Assembly: GCA_936450465.1 (NCBI GenBank)
Contig: OW388290.1
Coordinates: forward strand, 24,541,457-24,605,456
Direction: 5' to 3'
DNA from: Gibbula magus
Taxonomy: Eukaryota; Mollusca; Gastropoda; Trochida; Trochidae
DNA: 64,000 nt
Under the pieces are notes generated by a model. The model searched no databases. It was not told where the DNA came from and was given only the letters and a program-made list of their open reading frames with translations. The position numbers and the translations under genes are program-made. This document shows, in pieces, positions 23,820-35,700 of the stretch; positions within the stretch are counted from its first letter, which is position 1, and every line of letters begins with the position of its first letter.

Positions 23820-26800
23820 TCTATAAATGAATTATATCTCTTTCCTTCTCTGACAATTCCAATCCAGGATTAGTATTGCCATTTCTGTCTCCTTCCTCTC
23901 AATATTTAACAAAATGGCGATGTTTTAAGAATAAATACTTTTTTTCAGAGTTTAAGTGTAAAACTACGGTTACACTAACTGTCTTCTCTTTGCTATCAAT
24001 CACTTGCACGATGTAAGAATTTCTTTTGGTCAAAACTGACAAAATTTTGAATAATTTCAAATTTTTCATCATGGCGACTAAGCTATCAATCTATGTGGAA
24101 TTTTGTCGCCTACATGTCTAAATTACATTGCAAGATTATGATTTTTTTATATACTTTAATAGGATTTGAAGTTTCAATCTTAAGGGCAGATGAGTAAAAA
24201 ATCAAAGCAAAAATTAAAAGTATTCGTTGGCGTTAGTTAGAAGACGTCTAGAAGATCTAAATACAAGTAAATTAAAATCAAATTGATAATATTTTATTAT
24301 ATTGCAAGGATAAGTAAAACAGGACTATCAAAGACAGATAGGCATGCCTTATGATAGTGTCAAGTAAGTATACTCATTCAAACAAGTATGGGAACATCTG
24401 ATTATTTGTATTATGTATTATATATGTAATCATGTATGTTCGCGGATAGATGAATTGACTGAGCATTAGAATATACTTGATGTCATGGGCAATTGCAGTA
24501 ATGCTTTTATGCAAATATTCAGGTGTTGCGATACTTCTTTCAATGAGTATATTTAGGACAAAATATATAAATTAAAAAACCAGCCACGTTTTCACTTGTA
24601 TGAGACACGAATATAAAATAAAACTCTACAAACTATACATCAAATAAGATGTAAAAATAACAAGTACTTAAAATTATAATACAAAAAACGTAAATGTAAG
24701 AATCATAAAATATTTTATTGCAAAGATATGAATTTCGAACTATTAGAAGATTGAATTATTGTTCATATCGGTTGCCCCAGTTCAACAGTTATACCTGTGC
24801 TAAAACATTGCTTGTTAATACTTGATTATTTATGCTGTCGGGAATTGTTCCTGTCCCTTAATCAGACGAAACACAAGCAATGATATTCTGAAATCTTTGT
24901 CCAGCATTAACAATCTCCACTAAGTGCCGTAACAAATCTTAAACTTACTTTTTAAAGTTGGAGTGCCTCATGAAAAAATTCTCTTCCCACAGAGTTCACT
25001 CATTCAGAATGTCGATCGTACATTATGTGGGAAGAGAATGCTTCAAACAGTTTTGCAAGAGAAAGCATTTCTTCCAAGTCTGTAGACAATTCCAGAAGCG
25101 AAGGGAAAGAAACTCCAATTTGTGCTCCATTTATGTAACAACTAAATATAAACCGGTAATTTCTTTTTGCCAATGATGCGTAACAAACGTGGATGTCGGT
25201 AACACCGGTAAATGAGAGGAACTGACGTCATAGATCATATATAGAGGAACATGTGCGCTTCTTGGGCCTGCATGCCATGGTGTCGTCTCTTAGTTAGTAT
25301 AACCTACGTTTTATACGTATCCTTAAATTTGTTAATGGTTTGAATTAAATTAAATATTTCATTTTGTTCCCTGTCTTGAACATTCTTTTGATATGGATGA
25401 CATGACATGTATTGACATTCGTGGCAAAGCCCTATAAATTCTCTGATTTCTGCCTAGGCATTGGTATCGTGCATGCTTGAGTGTAGTTAAGATAGACACA
25501 TTTATATAAATTCATTTCTTGAAGCATATGAAATGAGAAATATATAATATTTGTCTTTTTTCTACAACACACAATGACTGTGATTCCTGTGCCACTGATG
25601 ATATATCATTATCAATATACAGACCAACATATCTTGACAATACTTATATACGATAAAACAAATATCATGAAGCCGATTAAAAGTTACTACTTTCCTAGAA
25701 TATAAATATATTCAGTGTTGTAAATCAGTAAAGCAATCGACACAATGAAACTCCTTGATCAAACGAAGAAAAGCTTATCGATTGAAGAATATTCCTTCAT
25801 GTACGTCTCTATTGTAGAAATAGTGTGATGTCTGTCAGGAAATTATTCATAAACTGCAATGCCCAGTAATCCATATTCAATTATTTGAAGAACCATCTTG
25901 GACATGACAACCAGAAGCATATATATTAATGATTGCAGTAGCTTTACAGAAGCAAGAATCAATCTGTATAAGAATAGGGGCTCCCTATAATTCTTCAGTA
26001 TACAGAGGGCCGCTACACGCTTTCAAGCTCTTACATTACAAACATGCAGTTCATATGAGGACCTTGATCAGATAAGCTATGAAATTCCATATCATAGTTA
26101 AGCATGTTTTTTGATGCGGTCCAACCATATGAATAACGTTTCTTCAAATAAAACTTTTGGATTTAGTTAACGCCAAGTAACGGAACTATGCATTCAAGCA
26201 CTGAAGCTTCCATTCACTCTATGTTGACTAGCAATAGCCGTTAAGTTCTTTGAAAGGTACAAGCAAGTAATGAATGACATTTTTGGGTGAAGCTCCTATT
26301 TCCGAGCACGCTTCTTTATCCAATAATGGCAGAGTTTTTCCCTTCAGAAAGAGGCGAAAAAGAGTCGTAATTTCAAGTCGGTCTCGGTTACCCAATTGGC
26401 ACCTGCTTTCATCGGCGTTAAGAAGACTTATTTAAAAATACTAACTGCGCTGCAGACAAAACATTTACAACTTGTCAATTTTTTTGCATCTTAATGTGAG
26501 GAGAGAAGCTCGAAGGCTGATGCATTGGCCAAGTGATAGCGTATCCTTTGGTGAACTGAAGGAATGCTTGTATCTCTTTAGATAATCACTTCGTCGGGTT
26601 ACGGGATGGACCGGGGTTGTCTGATAATGTGTTTTTAACGAATTTGTTTACTTGATGTAATTTTGAAATTATTTGAATGAAGTCACTTATTGGAATGTGT
26701 TGTTGAAAATAGTTCAAAGCGTGTTAATCAAGTTAATTGTACGATAGATGATTGGATATGGTAAAAGAAACTGTGAAAGCTTAATGTTTCAGTGACTGAC

Positions 26801-27711
26801 AAACTATCTCAAAATCTTGTACAATTTTTTGAATACTTCTATCGTGCTTGTTATACATTGTTCGTCACATTGATGTGTATAGATCTATTGTGATGTCAAG
26901 TGATAAAATAAAGTTTCAATAGTCAAGGTTTGAATATCGTAAAAATGACAACTCCCTGATTACACAACCCCTTGAAATATTTAGTCTTTTTAGATATTTA
27001 CTAGTTATTTCTTATTTTACATCGTACATGTACTTAGTTATTAAGTATATGGAATTAAATATACTGTTAGATAGGTAGACCACAGTTTAGACGAATAGAA
27101 GATCTGATACATGAGAGTAAACTGTATTTGCAATAGATCGAGGGATAAAACAATGTAGCTGACCATATATATCCGTATCTGTGGTTTACAATGTCACATG
27201 AATTGTTTAAATTGAATGATATTTGGCAATATAATATATGAATTTCTGATCAGGACGAATTTTATTGATTGATAGATGGAATTGACTGAAACTGAAAGTT
27301 TTTACATATCAAAAACTAGTTTTTTCCCCAAAAAAGTTTAGTCTGGATTTTTGTAAAACAGTTAAGCTTCAAAGTAACTAAAAGTATCTTGATTTTGTTA
27401 ATGCTTGATCCGTCGTACTGGACTTCTAATAATTCTTCACCATTTCTCCCATTCCATTGCTTGGATTACATGTTTGAAAAGTCACAATTATGTTAATATC
27501 TTAAACAAGTAAATTTTTCATAATTTTAATCTGCAGTTTTAAATATGTCGATTGGTAGTTTGTAGAGTACTGATTTAAAATGATGGTGAATGTCGAAAGT
27601 ATATCTTTTCATATATGTCGTTCAACACTTAACTGAAACATATGCGACCATGATGTCTTTAACTGAAAAGCATTCTGAGTATACTCATTTTCCTATAATG
27701 AACGTCAATAT
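23820..27711. other. Long AT-rich gene desert
   Basis: Apart from the small MITE D remnant at 24978-25040 nothing was recognised: short frames only, no consistent exon chain, no tandem arrays. Confidence 0.45.
24978..25040. mobile_element. MITE family D, minimal hairpin copy
   Basis: 63 bp beginning attctcttcccacagagtt and ending with the inverse atgtgggaagagaatg: both termini of the family with almost no interior. Confidence 0.65.
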
Positions 27712-28078
27712 TGGGGGACGTTTAAGCGACGACAATTTTGTGGAACTCTTCAGTGTGAGAGGCAGATTTGTATGTCTCTTGTGATTTTGAGAGTTCACAG
27801 AGTAAGATGGTTAACCATCATTGTACCATATATAGAACTTATACTCTGGGTGTTTAGGTATCGATATATCAATCAGATCACATGAACTACATTCGAGCGA
27901 ACATTTTAAAATGGCCGCTCGATGGGAAATGGACTCGCATAGCTTAACCGAACCATGAACATTCGCTTTAAAACTCTTTTTATTGATTGAGGCATATTAT
28001 TTAGCCATTGGTAACACTTGTTTACTGTTTGTGAAAGCACTTTATTTCAGTAGGAACTGCGTGCTACAGTGCCTTTAA
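27712..28078 (-). mobile_element. TTAA-bounded MITE family B, copy 4 (truncated)
   Basis: Reverse-oriented. The right terminus gcgtgctacagtgcctttaa is intact; inside are aaaatggccgctcgatgg, aatggactcgcatagcttaa and gtgaaagcactttatttcag as in copy 5. The left end merges into unrelated sequence near 27712, so the boundary is approximate. Confidence 0.7.
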
Positions 28079-29244
28079 CAAATCTGTCGCGTGTTTCACT
28101 GCTGGGTCTCATTCATATGTGACGAGACCTGTCCTTTCTCAACACCAACGTAAAAAAAGCAAACCTTTGAGAAAAACAGTGAACGTATGTATATTCAACA
28201 TGGATGTCAGAGAGAACTACATTTGAAATCACTTATGTAAGACAGTATATCACACATGTGCGAGGATTGGCCGACTGAAACATGTTTACAAGCTTCAAAG
28301 CTGACTTTACCTGACCCCGGTGTTGAAATATACCTTTAGAATGAATAAGAGCCCAGCCTAAGTGTACCCAGTAGCTTTCAGTTCACAGTATGTAGTATAC
28401 CTATGATGTTCTACTTAGGGTCTTTATACCTGGTGAACACATGATTTCCTCAAGATTTGTACTCTGTTTAATGATAATGTGAGGTAATTTGGTTTAATAA
28501 TTCATAATTTTGGAAGCTTGAAGAGTAGCATATATGAACAAAGTTCTTCATTTCAAACCACTTCATGTCCCCTTCCTAGTTCATAGAAACCATGTTTTCA
28601 GTGGATGTATGTACGTTAAAATCAGTTTATAATATAATGTGGTCTGGATGAAATACCCTACCGGGTACATATCTAAATATATGAATTTTGATGAAGTCAT
28701 ATAAAATATCAATAAAATGTAATTTGTCGATGTCGAAGAAAGAACCTAAAGATGGAATCCTGCCAAAATCAATTATTTTCTGATTTTTGTTAGAGCTTTA
28801 ATTTCCATATCAGCAGTGATAGAAATAACAGCTATACGGTTCATGCAGAGGCATTTTACGAGTGCTTCACGTATGGTTGCCATCAGCCCCGAATATCTTC
28901 TTACCTAACAGGAAATTGTAACCAGAAAAGCCATGTTAAATGACTGGAACATTTCCTACGATTAGGTAAATATTAAAAACTCATTTCATACCCACCTGTC
29001 AATCAGTAACATGCCGACGATTCCCAGGTGAAAGCATCAAACTGGACCCAATTTACCTGTAATTAAGGTGATTAGTCCTTTCTCACCTGTGACTAGGCGT
29101 AACTGGCACCGAACAGGTGTGTGAGAACGGAAATGGGACACATTGACCTCAATACCTGGAACTGTTCACATGTTTCACGTCTCTAACGCTACAGCTACTC
29201 GCTGACCCTAAAACCACATCCGCTGTTGGTGATGTTGCACCAGG
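28079..29244. other. Spacer with an E-box cluster
   Basis: No gene. Mostly AT-rich; see the separate entry for the CAGGTG cluster at 28985-29125. Confidence 0.45.
28985..29125. promoter_or_regulatory. Cluster of CAGGTG E-boxes, candidate enhancer
   Basis: Four perfect CACCTG/CAGGTG sites at 28993-28998, 29025-29030, 29084-29089 and 29114-29119 within about 127 bp, with further TACCTG half-matches at 29055 and about 29152 and a homeodomain-type TAATTA core at about 29060. Such clusters bind bHLH E-proteins or Snail/ZEB repressors in animals. The density is seen; regulatory function is inference. Confidence 0.35.
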
Positions 29245-29360
29245 GCAGTGTGAGGTGAGGTGATTTGGGTAACGCTGATTTCAAGAGTAGTTCACTTATA
29301 TCATGGCTACTAGTATTTTGGCAGGGAGAAGTTCCGCAACATCGAGTGGCTAACCGGACC
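29245..29360 (-). mobile_element. SINE family E, tail fragment
   Basis: Starts ggtgaggtgatttgggtaac and continues ttcacttatatcatggctactag...ggcagggagaag, matching the tail half of the SINEs at 31246 and 51127. The tRNA-related head is missing. Confidence 0.6.
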
Positions 29361-30163
29361 AGTGTAGAAGTTACCCCATACTTAAGTTTAAGTTCTCTTA
29401 AAGTTTGTAAGATGAATAAAAAACGAGTTCTATAGATGTATAAGTTCTGTATTCAAGAGTGTGACGTTTCGGTGTAAACCACTGTTATCAAACTAATTGA
29501 TAAATCCAAAGAACTCGCTACATACGACATTATATAACAGCGTCACCATTGTCAAAAATACGTCTACCTAATTACCATCTTAGAGGGCGAGATTATGGCA
29601 GTTATATGTCCAAAATTGTTTTAAAATAATATACACACAGCATTCTCTTCCCACAGAGGTTACTCCCTTCATATTTCCTAGTTTAACCTGAAGGAAGTTA
29701 TCTCGGTGGGAAGAGACACGGACAGGTTTCACTGTTTAAATGACTCCAAAGATAATTATCACCAAAAGCTATATTGCAGACTGGGAGTAATACTTCTACC
29801 AAGTGACACTAACCCATAAACCATAAAGTCAACTCAATATTATTATCTACTAATTAATAAAATGCTTTAATGAGTTTATTACCATCAAGGAACTGCAGAA
29901 GTCATTATTAATAGTGCATATAAACCAAGTAACAAGAAAAACTTAATTGCCCAAACATTTTTCAGGTAGTCAGGAAAATCACACTTAAACTTTTTTTTAG
30001 AAATATTAATAACCTGGTAATATATTTCAATGATTCTCAGTTAAAGTAATTTTCTCTACATAAATATTATAATTAACTCATTAAGCCTTCTGAAAAATGT
30101 ATTTATGGATAAAGTGACGATATCTGCAAAATAAACACCTTCAGTATAGGATGCTACAACTCC
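29361..30163. other. Spacer with one MITE D copy
   Basis: Apart from MITE D at 29641-29716, nothing recognised in this AT-rich stretch. Confidence 0.45.
29641..29716. mobile_element. MITE family D, short copy
   Basis: Begins cattctcttcccacagaggttactcccttc and ends with the inverse gaaggaagttatctcggtgggaagaga; essentially only the two inverted arms. Confidence 0.75.
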
Positions 30164-30376
30164 CAAACGCAAGGCATAACTTTTGCCAGTCTACATTACC
30201 GGCTGATTTAAGTCTTGTAGTTTCTCCCTCGCTTTGTTGTGCCATGATAGAGGATCGCTGCACCTGAAATGCATAGTGGGCCCGGATTTCCAAGCACAGA
30301 GATCTTAAGGAAATACTGCAAGGCCTAAATCAGCCAGTAATGGAGACTGGCAAGAGTTATGCCTTGCATTGGGAAT
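30164..30376. mobile_element. Foldback MITE family C, copy 2
   Basis: Left arm aacgcaaggcataacttttgccagtctacatta, right arm its inverse aatggagactggcaagagttatgccttgc. The middle has ctgcacctgaaatgcatag. About 213 bp, non-coding. Confidence 0.8.
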
Positions 30377-30919
30377 TTGAGCATGCTTAGAAATATGGTT
30401 CTGGGTGTCGTACTTTCTTCATCTACAAAATCCAGTGACCTGTGCTACAACCTAGTACAGCTTTACATACCATTCTGTAAACCCAATAACCTACCACAGG
30501 ACTGAAAGGTCACCTTGAAGTGTAGGCTTCAATAACTTGTTATAGGAGGATCAAGGAATGTTCAAAGGGAGGTTGGGAGTCACTTATTAGAAGGGAGAGG
30601 GGTTCACCTTGAGTGTTTTATCAAAGTTATGTAAAACATTTCGAAAGGGGGAACATCCTCTGAATCCACCACTGCTATCTATGGTCATGCATCCCTGCCT
30701 TAATATATCGCTAGTGAGGGAGACATACTTTTCTAATACAGGATTAATGAAAATATGGACATTTGGTGATTTATAAATGGAGAAAACACTACCCGGTACT
30801 CCTCGGTCTTCTGTATTTTAGAAAAACCTAAAGGTTTGGAAAACCCTTGGGCTTGATCCCTTCCTTTAGGTTTTTCTTATAAGCAAAAGACCTCAGAGCC
30901 ATGTTTATCCTTCACAGGG
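30377..30919. other. Spacer, short inverted phrase only
   Basis: No gene. At about 30826-30876 aaaacctaaaggtttggaaaacc is followed by its approximate inverse ttcctttaggttttt, a possible hairpin. Confidence 0.4.
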
Positions 30920-31245
30920 TTGAGGTGAGGTGGGGTTTTACAATGCTTTCAAAAGCATTCCACTCATAACAGGGCTGCTAGAGGCTATTCATTGCAATGA
31001 AACCTGTGAGCATTGGTTGGAACTAGTAAGACAGCACTGAATTTACGAATAGCATTGCACCCAAACCTTACTGCACAGTTCTCTACAGCAGACAAGTGTC
31101 CCAGCCCCTGGCAGGATCTAAAGCCGGACCCGCTTGATCCGAAGAGACTAACGAGCTCACCACTTCACATTCCAGCCCCCTCTCCTGCACAGAATGCAAC
31201 TGAAGACTTGGTCGGATTCAAACCCAGATCTCTTGGTCTGAAGCT
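30920..31245 (-). mobile_element. SINE family E, diverged copy
   Basis: Matches 31246-31545 in order: ggttgaggtgaggtgggg tail, cactcataacagggctgctag, ttgcaatgaaacctgtgagc, attgcacccaaaccttactg, cagttctctacagcagacaa. The head region is diverged. It lies head-to-tail with the next copy. Confidence 0.7.
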
Positions 31246-31545
31246 AGTGAGGTTAGGTAAGTTGGGGTTTAATGCTGCTTTCAAAATTATTTCACTTATA
31301 TCACGGCTGCTAGTATTATTGCAGGGAAAAAGCCAACACCATTGTGGCTATGCATTGCAATGAAACCTGTGAGTATTGGCTGGGTGGTAGTGTTCTGAAA
31401 TTCAGTGTGGCATTGCACCCAAACCTTACTGCATGTAGAACAGTTCTCCACAGCAGACAAAATTGACAAGCTCCTGGTGGGATTCGAACCCCGGACCCCT
31501 GACCCGATGCCGACCGCACTAACCACTCTGCTATCACTCTCTAAG
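31246..31545 (-). mobile_element. tRNA-derived SINE, family E reference copy
   Basis: Read on the minus strand, the head is tRNA-like: an A-box-type tagcagagtggttagtgc and a B-box ggttcgaatcc about 35 bases later. These form an internal RNA polymerase III promoter. Then follow a body of about 200 bases and a G/T-rich tail (on plus: tgaggttaggtaagttggggtttaatgctgctttc). No coding capacity; mobilised by LINE machinery in known SINEs. Other copies are at 29245, 30920, 51127 and 63376. Confidence 0.85.
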
Positions 31546-32730
31546 CCAACAGTTACTACTTCCATGAACTCGAGGGTCCTTCGCTTTTGTCTTACTCTGA
31601 GATTCCAAAGGGTTACTCATCTACATGTCTGGTCAAGAAATAAATGAAGAAATATTTTATATAAAAATTTATTATACAAAAGAATTCATGAAAAATTAAT
31701 TGTAAAAATGTAACATTCGTACATTAATTCCATTTTGTCCCATATACAGAACGAAAGTATACATTTTTCAGATTTTGATTTGATAAATTAATAATCCTTA
31801 CAATATTTATGATTCATAAAATCGTTAAACGTTAAAAGTTAAACCTGATCCCAATTATTAGAACGAATATAGTTAGAAATATTTAATGAACAAATTAAAT
31901 CCTGTGAGTTCAATTTGAAAGAATTTTAAATTTGAGCTATATTTTCTATACATATATATTTTCTTTGTTTATTGTTAGGAAGAGAAAGCTTTACAATTTC
32001 ACTTTCAACTGATTTTGAATAAATGTACAACAATGGCTATTTACAATGTATAGATGAATTATATGAAATTAACATGTTTTTTGGAGCATGATAAAATTGG
32101 TTTAATGAGATGCTAAAACCGCACGGCTAGATTAGGCAGATATTTTACTTTGCTCATCCTGGATGTGAACTAAACTGATGCTTAACCTGATATAACATGA
32201 CTTTGTACAATGTTAACTAAATTCAATGAGTTATCTCCCTTCCTATGCCTATGTACAAATCGTAAGTATATATACACTCATAAGAACATTTGAAAGGATT
32301 TCATCATTCACACTTAATCAGAACTAGCTAGAGAATTAAAACAGTATGAAATATATTTCATATTGTATCTTTAAACATATCTTTAAAGTATATATTCAAT
32401 AATCACTTTAAAACTTCATCAGTAAAATTAATCTGAAAGTTTCTGTGATTTCATCAACTGTTATAACATGTCTTTACTGATTTTCACACAACAAGCACCT
32501 GAGCACATGTAAAATGTATTTCTTTAAAATTGAGATTGCAAAAATGTTGACATTTAATATTCATTGCTCTCGTTCCCTTTACACCATTTAAAATATCTAT
32601 CAAAAATATTATCATCAACCTGAAGACATGGCAATCTGAATTCTGAATCTGATTTCTTGTTTTGCCTCCACAAGATGTTAATAAGAATTTACAATCTAAA
32701 ACCCATTTAACAGTGAAGCTTGGTGTACAA
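31546..32730 (-). other. Presumed 3' UTR and flank of the Ly6-type gene
   Basis: AT-rich sequence downstream of the stop at 32731 with no further coding exon. The transcript end is not determined; several AATAAA-like motifs occur on the minus strand. Confidence 0.4.
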
Positions 32731-35700
32731 TCAGTGAGAGACAAGCTGTTGAAGTTGTTGCAGTATCCAAGCCGTGACGACCACCCCGAGAGCTGTTACA
32801 GACATCCTACTAGCAGCGTTACAGTTGTCGGCGGAACACGTGTAGATACAGGCCCGGTACATGCGGTCGTGGTCCGGGTACCAGATATCCTGGCACTGAT
32901 AGCCCAAATCTCGTGAACTACAGAACCTGTGAGTGCCCACAACACCTGGAAAATCAAATGGATCACTCTATGATGATTTATATTCAATTCATTTATTTCG
33001 GTTTTGTAGGCCACTGGCCAAAGTACAATCGGTATACAGAATATGAGAGTAGCTACTTATACAAAATAAACTATATTTACATTAATACAGATGACACGAC
33101 ACATTTCCTTAAAGCAAGAGCTTCCCTAATATACTTGGAGCAGTTAGAGAGAGAGTGACTGCCCGTACTGCTTATCAGCTCATAATACTTAGTTAACATG
33201 TTATCCTGCCTACAAGGTATTAAGTAATTTTCTCTAATGGAGTCATATGCAGCACATTCAAACAAAGTAAATTTCAGTTTCAATCAGATCACTGTCACAC
33301 ATTTAAAATTTTTATGATGATTTAGGTACCACTCATGTTGTAATCATTTCATATGTAAGATGAATAATACCATTACAATGTCTAAACATGACATTATTTG
33401 AAAAAACTTTGAAAATGAAAACAAATCTACACTTGAGGTAGATTATTAGGGGTGAAACGGTTCATGACTACTGCGGTATTTCCCTTTCAGTTCAATGAAC
33501 AGTGGCTCAAAGTAAATTTTCAGTTTGTACCACATACCAAACAAGTTTTTAAATTCAGGACAAATTGATAATATTTTCAGTTTTTCCATTCATTAAACTT
33601 TATTTTGAAGTAATGATGTGTTTTGCTGTGACTATAGCTTGTTGCAGTTTTAGATGTTTAGTTTGGAAAGACTTATTGTGTATAATGCGATCAGACCCTG
33701 AACAAATAATCAAATGTTGTACATAATGTAACATATGCTGATAACACTGTATTGCATGTTGTACATAATGTAACCTATGCTTTCTCACTCCTTGCATTGA
33801 ATGATGCACATTGTGTAACATATGCTGATTACTCTCTGTTTTGAATGTTGTGCACAATGTAACATGTTTCCTGATACTTTGTATTGAATATTGTACATAA
33901 TGTAACATATGTCTCCTGATGCATTGCATTAAATGTTGTACATAATGTAGCATATGCTTCCGAACACTTTGTATTGAATGTTGTACATAATGTAACATAT
34001 GATTCCAAACTCTTTGCATTACATGTTGTACATAATGTAACATATGCTTTCAACTCTTTGTATTAAATACTGTACATAATGTAACATATGACTGCATTAA
34101 ATGTTGTACATAATGAAACATATGCTTTCAACTCTTTGTATTAAATGTTGTACATAATGTAACATATGCTTCCGAACACTTTGTATTGAATGTTGTACAT
34201 AATGTAACATATGATTCCAAACTCTTTGCATTACATGTTGTACATAATGTAACATATGCTTTCAACTCTTTGTATTAAATACTGTACATAATGTAACATA
34301 ATTTAATAAATAAATAATAAAATAATAAAGTAATTTATTTTTCCAAACACATTTATTGAATGTTGAATATAAAGCAACATACACTTTCTAACATTGTGTA
34401 TCATATGCCTTTTTTCTCATTTTCTCTTTGGGGAGTATTCAGTTTGATACAGAATTTTAAGAATTTTTTTTTTTCGATTATTCAAACTATTTGACCCACC
34501 TCCCCAGAGACCTGTAACCTTCACACAGTACTTTGCGTCCCACATATCACACACAGCCCTTTTACTGAGGGCCACCTGGCTGTTGTGGTTGAAGCGTTCC
34601 TGGCAGTTGTGATCTAGCGTAGAGTTGCAGATCACACAGTTCTTAGCTTCCCCTGCAAAATAAAGATGTCATGGTTAAAGTGATTGTCATATCAGTAAAA
34701 TCTGCCATCTTGTTTTTTTGCATTCTTAATATGAAAAACATGCTGTATTATTACTAATTTTAAAAAAGTTTTAAAATAAAAGTATATGATAGAATATACA
34801 CAAAGTAACAGAGGAAAGACCGTCAGACTAATCAATAATGTTCTGTTGTGCTGGAGTCACGTTTTCCCCACTTGTAGTGCTGATGTATGACTTCATTTCT
34901 CATTGTTTATATTTGTCAACTAATGCTTGATATTTTTTATCAAATCATTAAATATTAAGTAATCAAAATCAAAATGACCCTCAGTAATATGTTTCAACTG
35001 GGTTGTGTTTTAATCATGTGGTTATAACATGTATGTGTGTCAACAGGAACATCCTATCACATTTCATTTCAACAAAAATACCCCAATAGAACTCTCTCTT
35101 TAACAGTAGAGAATGACAATATTTGACAATAAAAATACCAATTATTTCAGATATTTTCTCAAAACTCTGTATCTGATAACTGTAGTGAGCATGTCTGGTA
35201 GGATCCTCTCTGCAGTAAGAGTCTGAACAGTTTTCCAGAACTTAAATTCCCTGCTCTAAGTGTTATCATATAAACATAAACTAAAGAAAACAGTTTACAC
35301 AACACAAAGAGAATAGAAACTGAGATAACTGCAATCTCAATGGCAAGAAAAATGCCAAATTTCTTTTTTTATTACTGGCCAAGATATAGTTTAGTCATTG
35401 TTCCATTGGGTTGCCGGTCTTATTGATGAAACAGTTTGATTGGCATTTATAAAGGATAATAAGTAACACAAATTCATTGAAATGACCCACAGGTACATTC
35501 TCTTCCCACAGAGGTTACTCCCTTCAGATTTCCGATCCTAACCTTTGTTTTACGCTTCAAATCAATGCAGAAAGGGAGTGTCCTGATTGATTGCAATTGA
35601 ATCTAGCTGTGCAATCAACGACGCCGTTGTAAATGTGAATTTCCCAATGACACGTCATAATGATAAAATAAACGTAAGACCAACGTTTTCTCGTTTAATG

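Noticed and set aside
33600..34053. 147-residue minus frame with MLHYVQH repeats
   Set aside because: Translation of the 45-bp minisatellite within an intron; period divisible by three keeps it open.
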